Source of the DNA: Megaustenia siamemsis
Lineage: Eukaryota > Mollusca > Gastropoda > Stylommatophora > Ariophantidae
Reading direction: 5' to 3'
Length of the DNA: 64,000 bases
Assembly (NCBI GenBank): GCA_032433765.1
Contig: JAVIAB010000049.1
Span: 26,239,890-26,303,889 of the forward strand
The number at the start of each line of letters is the position of its first letter. Positions within the stretch are counted from its first letter, which is position 1. Positions 13,601-25,214 of the stretch are shown here, piece after piece. Both the position numbers and the translations under genes were made by a program. The notes beneath the pieces are model-generated. The model was not told the DNA's origin and did no database searches. It worked only from the letters and a program-made list of their open reading frames with translations.

Positions 13601-16600
13601 ATGTCACATCTATTAATCACCTCTATTTATGTCACCTCTGTTTATGTCACCTCTATTTATGTCACATCTATTTATGTCACTTCTGTTGATGTCATCTCTA
13701 TTTATGTCACCTCTATTTATGTCACCTTTATTTATGTCACCTCCATTTATGTCACCATAGTTTATGTCACCTTTGTTTATGTCACTTTTGTTTATGTCAC
13801 CTCTGTTTGTGGCACCTCTGTTTATGTCACCTCTATTTATGTCACCTTAGTTTATGTCACCTTTGTTTATGTCAAATCTATTAATCACCTCTATTTATGT
13901 CACCTCTGTTTATGTCACCTCTATTTATGTCACATCTATTTATGTCACTTCTGTTGATGTCATCTCTATTTATGTCACCTCTATTTATGTCACCTCTATT
14001 TATGGCACCTCTATTTATGTCACCTCAGTTTATGTCACCTCCATTTATGTCACCTCTATTTATGTCACCTCTATTTACGTCACCTCAGTTTATGTCAACT
14101 CTATTTATGTCACCTCTATTTATGTCACCTCAGTTTATCACGTTTTTATGTCACCTCTATTTATGTCACCTCTATTTATGTCATCTCTTTTTATGTCACC
14201 TCTATTTATGTCACCTCTATTTATGTCACCTCTATTTATGTCACCTCAGTTTATGCCACCTCTATTTATGTCACCTCAGTTTATCACTTTTTTATGTCAC
14301 CTCTGTTTATGTCACCTCTATTTATGTCACTTCTGTTTATGTCACCTCTATATGTCACCTCTATTTATGTCACTTCTGTTTACGTCACCTCTATTTATGT
14401 CACCACTTTTTATGTCACCTCAATTTATGTCACCTCTATTTATGTCACCTCTATTTATGTCACCTCAGTTTATGTCACCTCTATTTATGTCACCTCTTTT
14501 TATGTCACCTCTATTTATGTCACCTCAGTTTATCACGTTTTTATGTCACCTCAGTTTATGTCACCTCTATTTATGTCACCTCAGTTTATCTCGTTTTTAT
14601 GTCACCTCTATTTATGTCACCTCTATTTATGTCAACTCTATTTATGTCACCTCAGTTTATGTCACCTCTATTTATGTCACCTCAGTTTATCACTTTTTTA
14701 TGTCACCTCTGGTTTTGTCACCTCTGTTTATGTCACTTCTGTTTATGTCACCTCTATTTATGTCACCTCTGTTTGTGTCACTTCTATTTATGTCACTTCT
14801 ATTTATGTCACCTCTATTTATGTCACCTCTATTTATGTCACTTCTGTTTATGTCACCTTTGTTTATGTCACCTCTATATAAGTCACCTCAGTTTATCCCT
14901 TCTTTTCATGTCACCTCTATTTATGTCACCTTTGTTTATGTCACCTTTGTTTATGTCACCTTTGTTTATGTCACCTTTGTTTATGTCACCTCTATGTATG
15001 GCACCTCAGTTTATCACTTCTTTTCATGTCACCTCTATATATGTCACCTCAGTTTATGTCACCTTTGTTTATGTCACCTTTGTTTATGTCACCTCTATAT
15101 ATGGCACCTCAGTTTATCACTTATTTTCATGTCACCTCTATATATGTCACCTCAGTTTATGTCACCTTTGTTTATTTCACCTGTATATATATGTCACCTC
15201 AGTTTATCACTTCTTTTCATGTCACCTCTATTTATGTCACCTTTGTTTATGTCACCTTTGTTTATGTCACCTCTATATATGGCACCTCAGTTTATCACTT
15301 CTTTTCATGTCACCTCTATATATGTCACCTCAGTTTATGTCACCTTTGTTTATGTCATCTTTGTTTATGTCACCTGTATATATGGCACCTCAGTTTATCA
15401 CTTCAGTTTATGTCACCTCTATTTATGTCACCTCTATTTATGTCACCTCTATTTATGTCACCATAGTTTATGTCACCTTTGTTTATGTCACTTTTGTTTA
15501 TGTCACCTCTGTTTATGGCACCTCTGTTTATGTCACCTCTATTTATGTCACCTTAGTTTATGTCACCTTTGTTTATGTCACATCTATTAATCACCTCTAT
15601 TTATGTCACCTCTGTTTATGTCACCTCTATTTATGTCACATCTATTTATGTCACTTCTGTTGATGTCATCTCTATTTATGTCACCTCTATTTATGTCACC
15701 TCTATTTATGTCACCTCTATTTATGTCACCTCTATTTACGTCACCTCAGTTTATGTCAACTCTATTTATGTCACCTCTATTTATGTCACCTCAGTTTATC
15801 ACGTTTTTATGTCACCTCTATTTATGTCACCTCTATTTATGTCACCTCTTTTTATGTCACCTCTATTTATGTCACCTCTATTTATGTCACCTCAGTGTAT
15901 CACTTTTTTATGTCACCTCTGTTTATGTCACCTCTATTTATGTCACTTCTGTTTATGTCACCTCTATATGTCACCTCTATTTATGTCACTTCTGTTTATG
16001 TCACCTCTATTTATGTCACCACTTTTTATGTCACCTCAATTTATGTCACCTCTATTTATGTCACCTCTATTTATGTCACCTCAGTTTATGTCACCTCTAT
16101 TTATGTCACCTCTTTTTATGTCACCTCTATTTATGTCACCTCAGTTTATCACGTTTTTATGTCACCTCTATTTATGTCACCTCTATTTATGTCAACTCTA
16201 TTTATGCCACCTCAGTTTATGTCACCTCTATTTATGTCACCTCAGTTTATCACGTTTTTATGTCACCTCTATTTATGTCAACTCTATTTATGTCACCTCA
16301 GTTTATGTCACCTCTATTTATGTCACCTCTGTTTATCACTTTTTTATGTCACCTCTGGTTTTGTCACCTCTGTTTATGTCACTTCTGTTTATGTCACCTG
16401 TATTTATGTCACCTCTGTTTATGTCACCTCTATTTATGTCACTTCCGTTTATGCCACCTCTATTTATGTCACTTCTTTTTATGTCACCTCTATTTATGTC
16501 ACCTCTATTTATGTCACCTCTATTTATGTCACCTCTATTTATGTCACCTCTATTTATGTCACCTCTATTTATGTCACTTCTGTTTATGTCACCTCTATTT

Positions 16601-17078
16601 ATGTCACTTCTGTTTGTGTCACCTCAGTTTATGTTACTTCTATTTATGTCACTTCTGTTTATGTCACCTTTATTTATGTCACTTCTGTTTATGTCACCTC
16701 TATTTATGTCACTTCTGTTTATGTCACCTCTGTTTATGTCACCTCTGTTTATGTCAACTCTATTTATGTCACCTCTGTTTATGTCACTTCTATTTATGTC
16801 ACCTCTATTTATTTCACCTGTATTTATGTCACCTCAGTTTATCACGTTTTTATGTCACCTCTATTTATGTCACCTCTGTTTATGTCACCTCTATTTATGT
16901 CACCTCTGTTTATGTCACCTCTATTTATTTCACCTCTATTTATGTCACCTCTATTTATGTCACCTCTATTTATGTCACCTCTATTTATGTCACCTCAGTT
17001 TATCATTTCTTTTTATGTCATCTCTAAATTATGTCACTTCTTTTAACACCACCTCTGTTTATGTGACTTATATTTAGG
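7677..17078. repeat. 15-bp satellite array, block 2
   Basis: A continuous array of tttatgtcacctcta units between module copies 1 and 2. Kilobase-scale blocks are repeated from block 1. The segment at 8091-8462 encodes exactly the same 123-codon open frame as 1961-2332, and 13586-13957 differs by one residue. The short-unit marker ttaatcacctcta occurs near 8118, 8386, 10372, 13612, 13880 and 15586. The stretch at about 15.56-17.08 kb closely repeats 4.35-6.06 kb. Confidence 0.97.
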
Positions 17079-17258
17079 CCTATTCTGTTTATCATGTCAT
17101 CTCTGTTTATGCCAGATGTTAATGCCACCTCTATTAGTGGCACTTCTGGTTATACCACTTCTATTAACGCCACCTCTGTTATGCTAAATATAGTTTTTTG
17201 CCGCTTCTATTTATGTCACGTTTATGTATGCCATTCAGTTTATATCACTTCTCTTTAT
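17079..17258. repeat. degenerate 15-bp repeat, junction segment of module copy 2
   Basis: Matches 6061-6240 at an offset of 11,018 bp, with no difference noticed by eye. It is the left edge of the second module. Confidence 0.8.
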
Positions 17259-17500
17259 GCCGCTTTTTATTATGCTACTTCTGTTTTTGCTACCTCTATT
17301 TTTGCTACCTCTATTTTTGCTACCTCTATTTTTGCTACCTCTATTTTTGCTACCTCTATTTTTGCTACCTTTATTTTTGCTACCTCTATTTTTGCTACCT
17401 TTATTTTTGCTACCTCTATTTTTGCTACCTCTATTTTTGCTACCTCTATTTTTGCTACCTCTATTTTTGCTACCTTTATTTTTGCTACTACCATTTATGC
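17259..17500. repeat. 15-bp variant array (tttttgctacctcta), module copy 2
   Basis: Same unit order and number as 6241-6482, including the position of the tttatt variants. Unit number did not change between copies 1 and 2. Confidence 0.95.
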
Positions 17501-17574
17501 TATTTCTAATTAAGAAATGGCATAAATTCTAATCATTCTGTCTATGTCACCCTTAACTATGCCACTTCTGCTTT

Positions 17575-18379
17575 CATCATCATCATCATCAAGTACCGGG
17601 ACTGCTGGCGTAGGTGATCATGTCTCTCTACAACTTTCGATCTCGGCAGCTATTTATCATTTCTGTTGTTGACCTTCTGCCAAGCCATTCTCTTAAGCTG
17701 TCTGGTATTTTTTTCTCTTTGCTTCCCTCTATCTCTTCGTCTCTCAATTTTCCCAGTTGTTACAATATATTCCAGCTGTTCTCTTCTCATTACATGACCA
17801 AAAAATGATGATTGTTTCTTCCTAATATTGGAAATTAGCTCTCTTTTTGCTTTGACCTCTCTCAGAACATCTTCATTACTCTTCTTAGCTGTCCATGGTA
17901 CTTTCAACATTATTCTGTAAAACCACATTTCTACAGACTCCAGTGCTTTTCTTGTCTGTTGTTCTATTGTCCATGATTCGCATCTATAGGTTAAGAGTGA
18001 CTCTACGTAACATTTAAGAACTCTTTTTCTTGTTTCTATTGTCAAAAATGGATTGCATAGTATCTTCCTCATTTTTGGAAAGCTGCTTTTGTCTGAGCCA
18101 TTCTACATCTCACCTCTTTTGTACATCTTCCGTCTGAGGTTAACAAAGTTCCCAAATATTTAAATTCATTTACCTGTTTTAATATTGTTCCACTTGTCTT
18201 TATTTTGCACTGAGGTGATGTCTTTTTCTTTGATGTTACCATTACCTCTGTCTTTTTGCTATTAAGGCTGAGTCCTTTATTGTTGCTTTCTTTCACTATA
18301 ATGTCCAACATTTCTGGTAACTCATTTTCACTCTTAGCGATTAAGACTGTCTCATCAGCATACCTTAGATTATTTATGT
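17575..18379 (-). mobile_element. RTE-type retrotransposon 3' fragment, amplified copy 2 (frameshifted)
   Basis: Same fragment as 6557-7362, offset by 11,018 bp, with the same truncation point, YADE motif, in-frame TAG and (GAT)n tail. It has lost one T in the run near 18071-18076 (five Ts instead of six before ggaaag). This splits the reading frame into an 80-codon part (18311-18069) and a 140-codon part (18072-17650). The indel is private to this copy. Confidence 0.88.
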
Positions 18380-18394
18380 TATGACTTTTGCTTT

Positions 18395-18693
18395 AGCCAC
18401 TCCAATTTATACCGTTTCTGTTTATGACACTTCTAGTAATAACACTTCTATTTTAGATACTTCTTTTTATAACACTTCTAGTAATAACACTTCTATTTTT
18501 GACACTTATATTTATGACATTTCTAGCAATAACACTTCTATTTTTGACACTTATATTTATGACATTTCTAGTAATAACACTTCTATTTTTGACACTTATA
18601 TTTATGACATTTCTAGCAAAAACACTTCTATTTTCGACACTTATATTTATGACATTTCTAGCAATAACACTTCTATTTTTGACACTTATATTT
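18395..18693. repeat. 45-bp array (three 15-mers), module copy 2
   Basis: About five units of the tttatgacatttcta, gcaataacacttcta, tttttgacacttata composite, matching 7378-7676 including the private variants gcaaaaacacttcta and ttttcgacacttata in the fourth unit. Confidence 0.94.
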
Positions 18694-20319
18694 ATGTCAC
18701 CTCTATTTATGTCACTTCTGTTTATGTCACCTCTATTTATGTCACCTTTGTTTATGTCACCTTTGTTTATGTCACCTTTGTTTATGTCATCTCTATATAT
18801 GGCACCTCAGTTTATCACTTCTTTTCATGTCACCTCTATATATGTCACCTCAGTTTATGTCACCTTTGTTTATGTCACCTTTGTTTATGTCACCTCTATA
18901 TATGGCACCTCAGTTTATCACTTATTTTCATGTCACCTCTATTTATGTCACCTCAGTTTATGCTACCTCTATTTATGTCACCTCAGTTTATCACTTTTTT
19001 ATGTCACCTCTGTTTATGTCACCTCTATTTATGTCACTTCTGTTTATGTCACCTCTATATGTCACCTCTATTTATGTCACTTCTGTTTATGTCACCTCTA
19101 TTTATGTCACCACTTTTTATGTCACCTCAATTTATGTCACCTCTATTTATGTCACCTCTATTTATGTCACCTCAGTTTATGTCACCTCTATTTATGTCAC
19201 CTCTTTTTATGTCACCTCTATTTATGTCACCTCAGTTTATCACGTTTTTATGTCACCTCTATTTATGTCACCTCTATTTATGTCAACTCTATTTATGCCA
19301 CCTCAGTTTATGTCACCTCTATTTATGTCACCTCAGTTTATCACGTTTTTATGTCACCTCTATTTATGTCAACTCTATTTATGTCACCTCAGTTTATGTC
19401 ACCTCTATTTATGTCACCTCTGTTTATCACTTTTTTATGTCACCTCTGGTTTTGTCACCTCTGTTTATGTCACTTCTGTTTATGTCACCTCTATTTATGT
19501 CACCTCTATTTATGTCACCTCTGTTTGTGTCACTTCTATTTATGTCACTTCTATTTATGTCACCTCTATTTATGTCGCCTCTATTTATGTCACTTCTGTT
19601 TATGTCACCTCTATTTATGTCACTTCTGTTTATGTCACCTCTATTTATGTCACCTGTATTTATGTCACCTCTGTTTATGTCACCTCTATTTATGTCACTT
19701 CCGTTTATGCCACCTCTATTTATGTCACTTCTTTTTATGTCACCTCTATTTATGTCACCTCTATTTATGTCACCTCTATTTATGTCACCTCTATTTATGT
19801 CACCTCTATTTATGTCACTTCTGTTTATGTCACCTCTATTTATGTCACTTCTGTTTGTGTCACCTCAGTTTATGTTACTTCTATTTATGTCACTTCTGTT
19901 TATGTCACCTTTATTTATGTCACTTCTGTTTATGTCACCTCTATTTATGTCACCTCTGTTTATGTCACCTCTGTTTATGTCACCTCTGTTTATGTCAACT
20001 CTATTTATGTCACCTCTGTTTATGTCACTTCTATTTATGTCACCTCTATTTATGTCACCTCTATTTATGTCACCTCAGTTTATCACGTTTTTATGTCACC
20101 TCTATTTATGTCACCTTTGTTTATGTCACCTCTATTTATGTCACCTCTGTTTATGTCACCTCTATTTATTTCACCTCTATTTATGTCACCTCTATTTATG
20201 TCACCTCTATTTATGTCACCTCTATTTATGTCACCTCAGTTTATCATTTCTTTTTATGTCATCTCTAAATTATGTCACTTCTTTTAACACCACCTCTGTT
20301 TATGTGACTTATATTTAGG
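18694..20319. repeat. 15-bp satellite array, block 3
   Basis: A short block (about 1.6 kb) of tttatgtcacctcta units between modules 2 and 3. Its right half repeats the unit-variant order seen at about 5.0-6.0 kb and 16.1-17.05 kb, including the cattcc-like and gttatgtcgcc variants and the final tttatcatttctttttatg segment. Confidence 0.96.
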
Positions 20320-20499
20320 CCTATTCTGTTTATCATGTCATCTCTGTTTATGCCAGATGTTAATGCCACCTCTATTAGTGGCACTTCTGGTTATACCACT
20401 TCTATTAACGCCACCTCTGTTATGCTAAATATAGTTTTTTGCCGCTTCTATTTATGTCACGTTTATGTATGCCATTCAGTTTATATCACTTCTCTTTAT
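20320..20499. repeat. degenerate 15-bp repeat, junction segment of module copy 3
   Basis: Same diverged units as 6061-6240. It is the left edge of the third module. Confidence 0.8.
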
Positions 20500-20757
20500 G
20501 CCGCTTTTTATTATGCTACTTCTGTTTTTGCTACCTCTATTTTTGCTACCTCTATTTTTGCTACCTCTATTTTTGCTACCTCTATTTTTCTATTTTTGCT
20601 ACCTTATTTTTGCTACCTTTATTTTTGCTACCTCTATTTTTGCTACCTTTATTTTTGCTACCTCTATTTTTGCTACCTCTATTTTTGCTACCTCTATTTT
20701 TGCTACCTCTATTTTTGCTACCTTTATTTTTGCTACTACCATTTATGCTATTTCTAA
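20500..20757. repeat. 15-bp variant array (tttttgctacctcta), module copy 3, with internal indels
   Basis: Same array as in copies 1 and 2, but at about 20583-20610 two units are disrupted (ctatttttctatttttgct, then ccttatttttgctacc). These indels change the phase of the array and are private to this copy. Confidence 0.93.
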
Positions 20758-20822
20758 TTAAGAAATGGCATAAATTCTAATCATTCTGTCTATGTCACCC
20801 TTAACTATGCCACTTCTGCTTT

Positions 20823-21628
20823 CATCATCATCATCATCAAGTACCGGGACTGCTGGCGTAGGTGATCATGTCTCTCTACAACTTTCGATCTCGGCAGCTA
20901 TTTATCATTTCTGTTGTTGACCTTCTGCCAAGCCATTCTCTTAAGCTGTCTGGTATTTTTTTCTCTTTGCTTCCCTCTATCTCTTCGTCTCTCAATTTTC
21001 CCAGTTGTTACAATATATTCCAGCTGTTCTCTTCTCATTACATGACCAAAAAATGATGATTGTTTCTTCCTAATATTGGAAATTAGCTCTCTTTTTGCTT
21101 TGACCTCTCTCAGAACATCTTCATTACTCTTCTTAGCTGTCCATGGTACTTTCAACATTATTCTGTAAAACCACATTTCTACAGACTCCAGTGCTTTTCT
21201 TGTCTGTTGTTCTATTGTCCATGATTCGCATCTATAGGTTAAGAGTGACTCTACGTAACATTTAAGAACTCTTTTTCTTGTTTCTATTGTCAAAAATGGA
21301 TTGCATAGTATCTTCCTCATTTTTTGGAAAGCTGCTTTTGTCTGAGCCATTCTACATCTCACCTCTTTTGTACATCTTCCGTCTGAGGTTAACAAAGTTC
21401 CCAAATATTTAAATTCATTTACCTGTTTTAATATTGTTCCACTTGTCTTTATTTTGCACTGAGGTGATGTCTTTTTCTTTGATGTTACCATTACCTCTGT
21501 CTTTTTGCTATTAAGGCTGAGTCCTTTATTGTTGCTTTCTTTCACTATAATGTCCAACATTTCTGGTAACTCATTTTCACTCTTAGCGATTAAGACTGTC
21601 TCATCAGCATACCTTAGATTATTTATGT
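20823..21628 (-). mobile_element. RTE-type retrotransposon 3' fragment, amplified copy 3
   Basis: Same truncated antisense fragment as copy 1. The 220-codon open stretch (21560-20898) gives an identical protein to copies 1 and 4. It has the same YADE, the same TAG in place of the terminal Trp, and the same (GAT)n tail at 20823. Confidence 0.88.
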
Positions 21629-21643
21629 TATGACTTTTGCTTT

Positions 21644-21942
21644 AGCCACTCCAATTTATACCGTTTCTGTTTATGACACTTCTAGTAATAACACTTCTAT
21701 TTTAGATACTTCTTTTTATAACACTTCTAGTAATAACACTTCTATTTTTGACACTTATATTTATGACATTTCTAGCAATAACACTTCTATTTTTGACACT
21801 TATATTTATGACATTTCTAGTAATAACACTTCTATTTTTGACACTTATATTTATGACATTTCTAGCAAAAACACTTCTATTTTCGACACTTATATTTATG
21901 ACATTTCTAGCAATAACACTTCTATTTTTGACACTTATATTT
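21644..21942. repeat. 45-bp array (three 15-mers), module copy 3
   Basis: About five units, same variant order as copies 1, 2 and 4. Confidence 0.94.
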
Positions 21943-23598
21943 ATGTCACCTCTATTTATGTCACTTCTGTTTATGTCACCTCTATTTATGTCACCTTTGT
22001 TTATGTCACCTTTGTTTATGTCACCTTTGTTTATGTCATCTCTATATATGGCACCTCAGTTTATCACTTCTTTTCATGTCACCTCTATATATGTCACCTC
22101 AGTTTATGTCACCTTTGTTTATGTCACCTTTGTTTATGTCACCTCTATATATGGCACCTCAGTTTATCACTTATTTTCATGTCACCTCTATTTATGTCAC
22201 CTCAGTTTATGCTACCTCTATTTATGTCACCTCAGTTTATCACTTTTTTATGTCACCTCTGTTTATGTCACCTCTATTTATGTCACTTCTGTTTATGTCA
22301 CCTCTATATGTCACCTCTATTTATGTCACTTCTGTTTATGTCACCTCTATTTATGTCACCACTTTTTATGTCACCTCAATTTATGTCACCTCTATTTATG
22401 TCACCTCTATTTATGTCACCTCAGTTTATGTCACCTCTATTTATGTCACCTCTTTTTATGTCACCTCTATTTATGTCACCTCAGTTTATCACGTTTTTAT
22501 GTCACCTCTATTTATGTCACCTCTATTTATGTCAACTCTATTTATGCCACCTCAGTTTATGTCACCTCTATTTATGTCACCTCAGTTTATCACGTTTTTA
22601 TGTCACCTCTATTTATGTCAACTCTATTTATGTCACCTCAGTTTATGTCACCTCTATTTATGTCACCTCTGTTTATCACTTTTTTTATGTCACCTCTGGT
22701 TTTGTCACCTCTGTTTATGTCACTTCTGTTTATGTCACCTCTATTTATGTCACCTCTATTTATGTCACCTCTGTTTGTGTCACTTCTATTTATGTCACTT
22801 CTATTTATGTCACCTCTATTTATGTCGCCTCTATTTATGTCACTTCTGTTTATGTCACCTCTATTTATGTCACTTCTGTTTATGTCACCTCTATTTATGT
22901 CACCTGTATTTATGTCACCTCTGTTTATGTCACCTCTATTTATGTCACTTCCGTTTATGCCACCTCTATTTATGTCACTTCTTTTTATGTCACCTCTATT
23001 TATGTCACCTCTATTTATGTCACCTCTATTTATGTCACCTCTATTTATGTCACCTCTATTTATGTCACCTCTATTTATGTCACTTCTGTTTATGTCACCT
23101 CTATTTATGTCACCTCTATTTATGTCACTTCTGTTTGTGTCACCTCAGTTTATGTTACTTCTATTTATGTCACTTCTGTTTATGTCACCTTTATTTATGT
23201 CACTTCTGTTTATGTCACCTCTATTTATGTCACCTCTGTTTATGTCACCTCTGTTTATGTCACCTCTGTTTATGTCAACTCTATTTATGTCACCTCTGTT
23301 TATGTCACTTCTATTTATGTCACCTCTATTTATGTCACCTCTATTTATGTCACCTCAGTTTATCACGTTTTTATGTCACCTCTATTTATGTCACCTCTGT
23401 TTATGTCACCTCTATTTATGTCACATCTGTTTATGTCACCTCATTTATTTCACCTCTATTTATGTCACCTCTATTTATGTCACCTCTATTTATGTCACCT
23501 CTATTTATGTCACCTCAGTTTATCATTTCTTTTTATGTCATCTCTAAATTATGTCACTTCTTTTAACACCACCTCTGTTTATGTGACTTATATTTAGG
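21943..23598. repeat. 15-bp satellite array, block 4
   Basis: Closely parallels block 3 (18694-20319) unit by unit. Small unit-number differences are visible: an extra T at about 22681-22687 shifts the phase, an extra unit lies near 23100, and tttatgtcaca and tcatttatttcac variants lie near 23420-23450. Blocks 3 and 4 with their modules form a tandem pair of about 3.26 kb. Confidence 0.96.
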
Positions 23599-23778
23599 CC
23601 TATTCTGTTTATCATGTCATCTCTGTTTATGCCAGATGTTAATGCCACCTCTATTAGTGGCACTTCTGGTTATACCACTTCTATTAACGCCACCTCTGTT
23701 ATGCTAAATATATTTTTTTGCCGCTTCTATTTATGTCACGTTTATGTATGCCATTCAGTTTATATCACTTCTCTTTAT
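23599..23778. repeat. degenerate 15-bp repeat, junction segment of module copy 4
   Basis: Same diverged units as 6061-6240, with one substitution visible near 23712 (atatttttttgcc instead of atagttttttgcc). Confidence 0.8.
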
Positions 23779-24020
23779 GCCGCTTTTTATTATGCTACTT
23801 CTGTTTTTGCTACCTCTATTTTTGCTACCTCTATTTTTGCTACCTCTATTTTTGCTACCTCTATTTTTGCTACCTCTATTTTTGCTACCTTTATTTTTGC
23901 TACCTCTATTTTTGCTACCTTTATTTTTGCTACCTCTATTTTTGCTACCTCTATTTTTGCTACCTCTATTTTTGCTACCTCTATTTTTGCTACCTTTATT
24001 TTTGCTACTACCATTTATGC
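23779..24020. repeat. 15-bp variant array (tttttgctacctcta), module copy 4
   Basis: Unit order and number match copies 1 and 2. Confidence 0.95.
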
Positions 24021-24094
24021 TATTTCTAATTAAGAAATGGCATAAATTCTAATCATTCTGTCTATGTCACCCTTAACTATGCCACTTCTGCTTT

Positions 24095-24900
24095 CATCAT
24101 CATCATCATCAAGTACCGGGACTGCTGGCGTAGGTGATCATGTCTCTCTACAACTTTCGATCTCGGCAGCTATTTATCATTTCTGTTGTTGACCTTCTGC
24201 CAAGCCATTCTCTTAAGCTGTCTGGTATTTTTTTCTCTTTGCTTCCCTCTATCTCTTCGTCTCTCAATTTTCCCAGTTGTTACAATATATTCCAGCTGTT
24301 CTCTTCTCATTACATGACCAAAAAATGATGATTGTTTCTTCCTAATATTGGAAATTAGCTCTCTTTTTGCTTTGACCTCTCTCAGAACATCTTCATTACT
24401 CTTCTTAGCTGTCCATGGTACTTTCAACATTATTCTGTAAAACCACATTTCTACAGACTCCAGTGCTTTTCTTGTCTGTTGTTCTATTGTCCATGATTCG
24501 CATCTATAGGTTAAGAGTGACTCTACGTAACATTTAAGAACTCTTTTTCTTGTTTCTATTGTCAAAAATGGATTGCATAGTATCTTCCTCATTTTTTGGA
24601 AAGCTGCTTTTGTCTGAGCCATTCTACATCTCACCTCTTTTGTACATCTTCCGTCTGAGGTTAACAAAGTTCCCAAATATTTAAATTCATTTACCTGTTT
24701 TAATATTGTTCCACTTGTCTTTATTTTGCACTGAGGTGATGTCTTTTTCTTTGATGTTACCATTACCTCTGTCTTTTTGCTATTAAGGCTGAGTCCTTTA
24801 TTGTTGCTTTCTTTCACTATAATGTCCAACATTTCTGGTAACTCATTTTCACTCTTAGCGATTAAGACTGTCTCATCAGCATACCTTAGATTATTTATGT
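24095..24900 (-). mobile_element. RTE-type retrotransposon 3' fragment, amplified copy 4
   Basis: Same truncated fragment as copy 1. The 220-codon open stretch at 24832-24170 is identical in protein sequence to copies 1 and 3. YADE, the terminal TAG and the (GAT)n tail are all present. Confidence 0.88.
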
Positions 24901-24915
24901 TATGACTTTTGCTTT

Positions 24916-25214
24916 AGCCACTCCAATTTATACCGTTTCTGTTTATGACACTTCTAGTAATAACACTTCTATTTTAGATACTTCTTTTTATAACACTTCT
25001 AGTAATAACACTTCTATTTTTGACACTTATATTTATGACATTTCTAGCAATAACACTTCTATTTTTGACACTTATATTTATGACATTTCTAGTAATAACA
25101 CTTCTATTTTTGACACTTATATTTATGACATTTCTAGCAAAAACACTTCTATTTTCGACACTTATATTTATGACATTTCTAGCAATAACACTTCTATTTT
25201 TGACACTTATATTT
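24916..25214. repeat. 45-bp array (three 15-mers), module copy 4
   Basis: About five units with the same variant order as copies 1-3. Confidence 0.94.
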
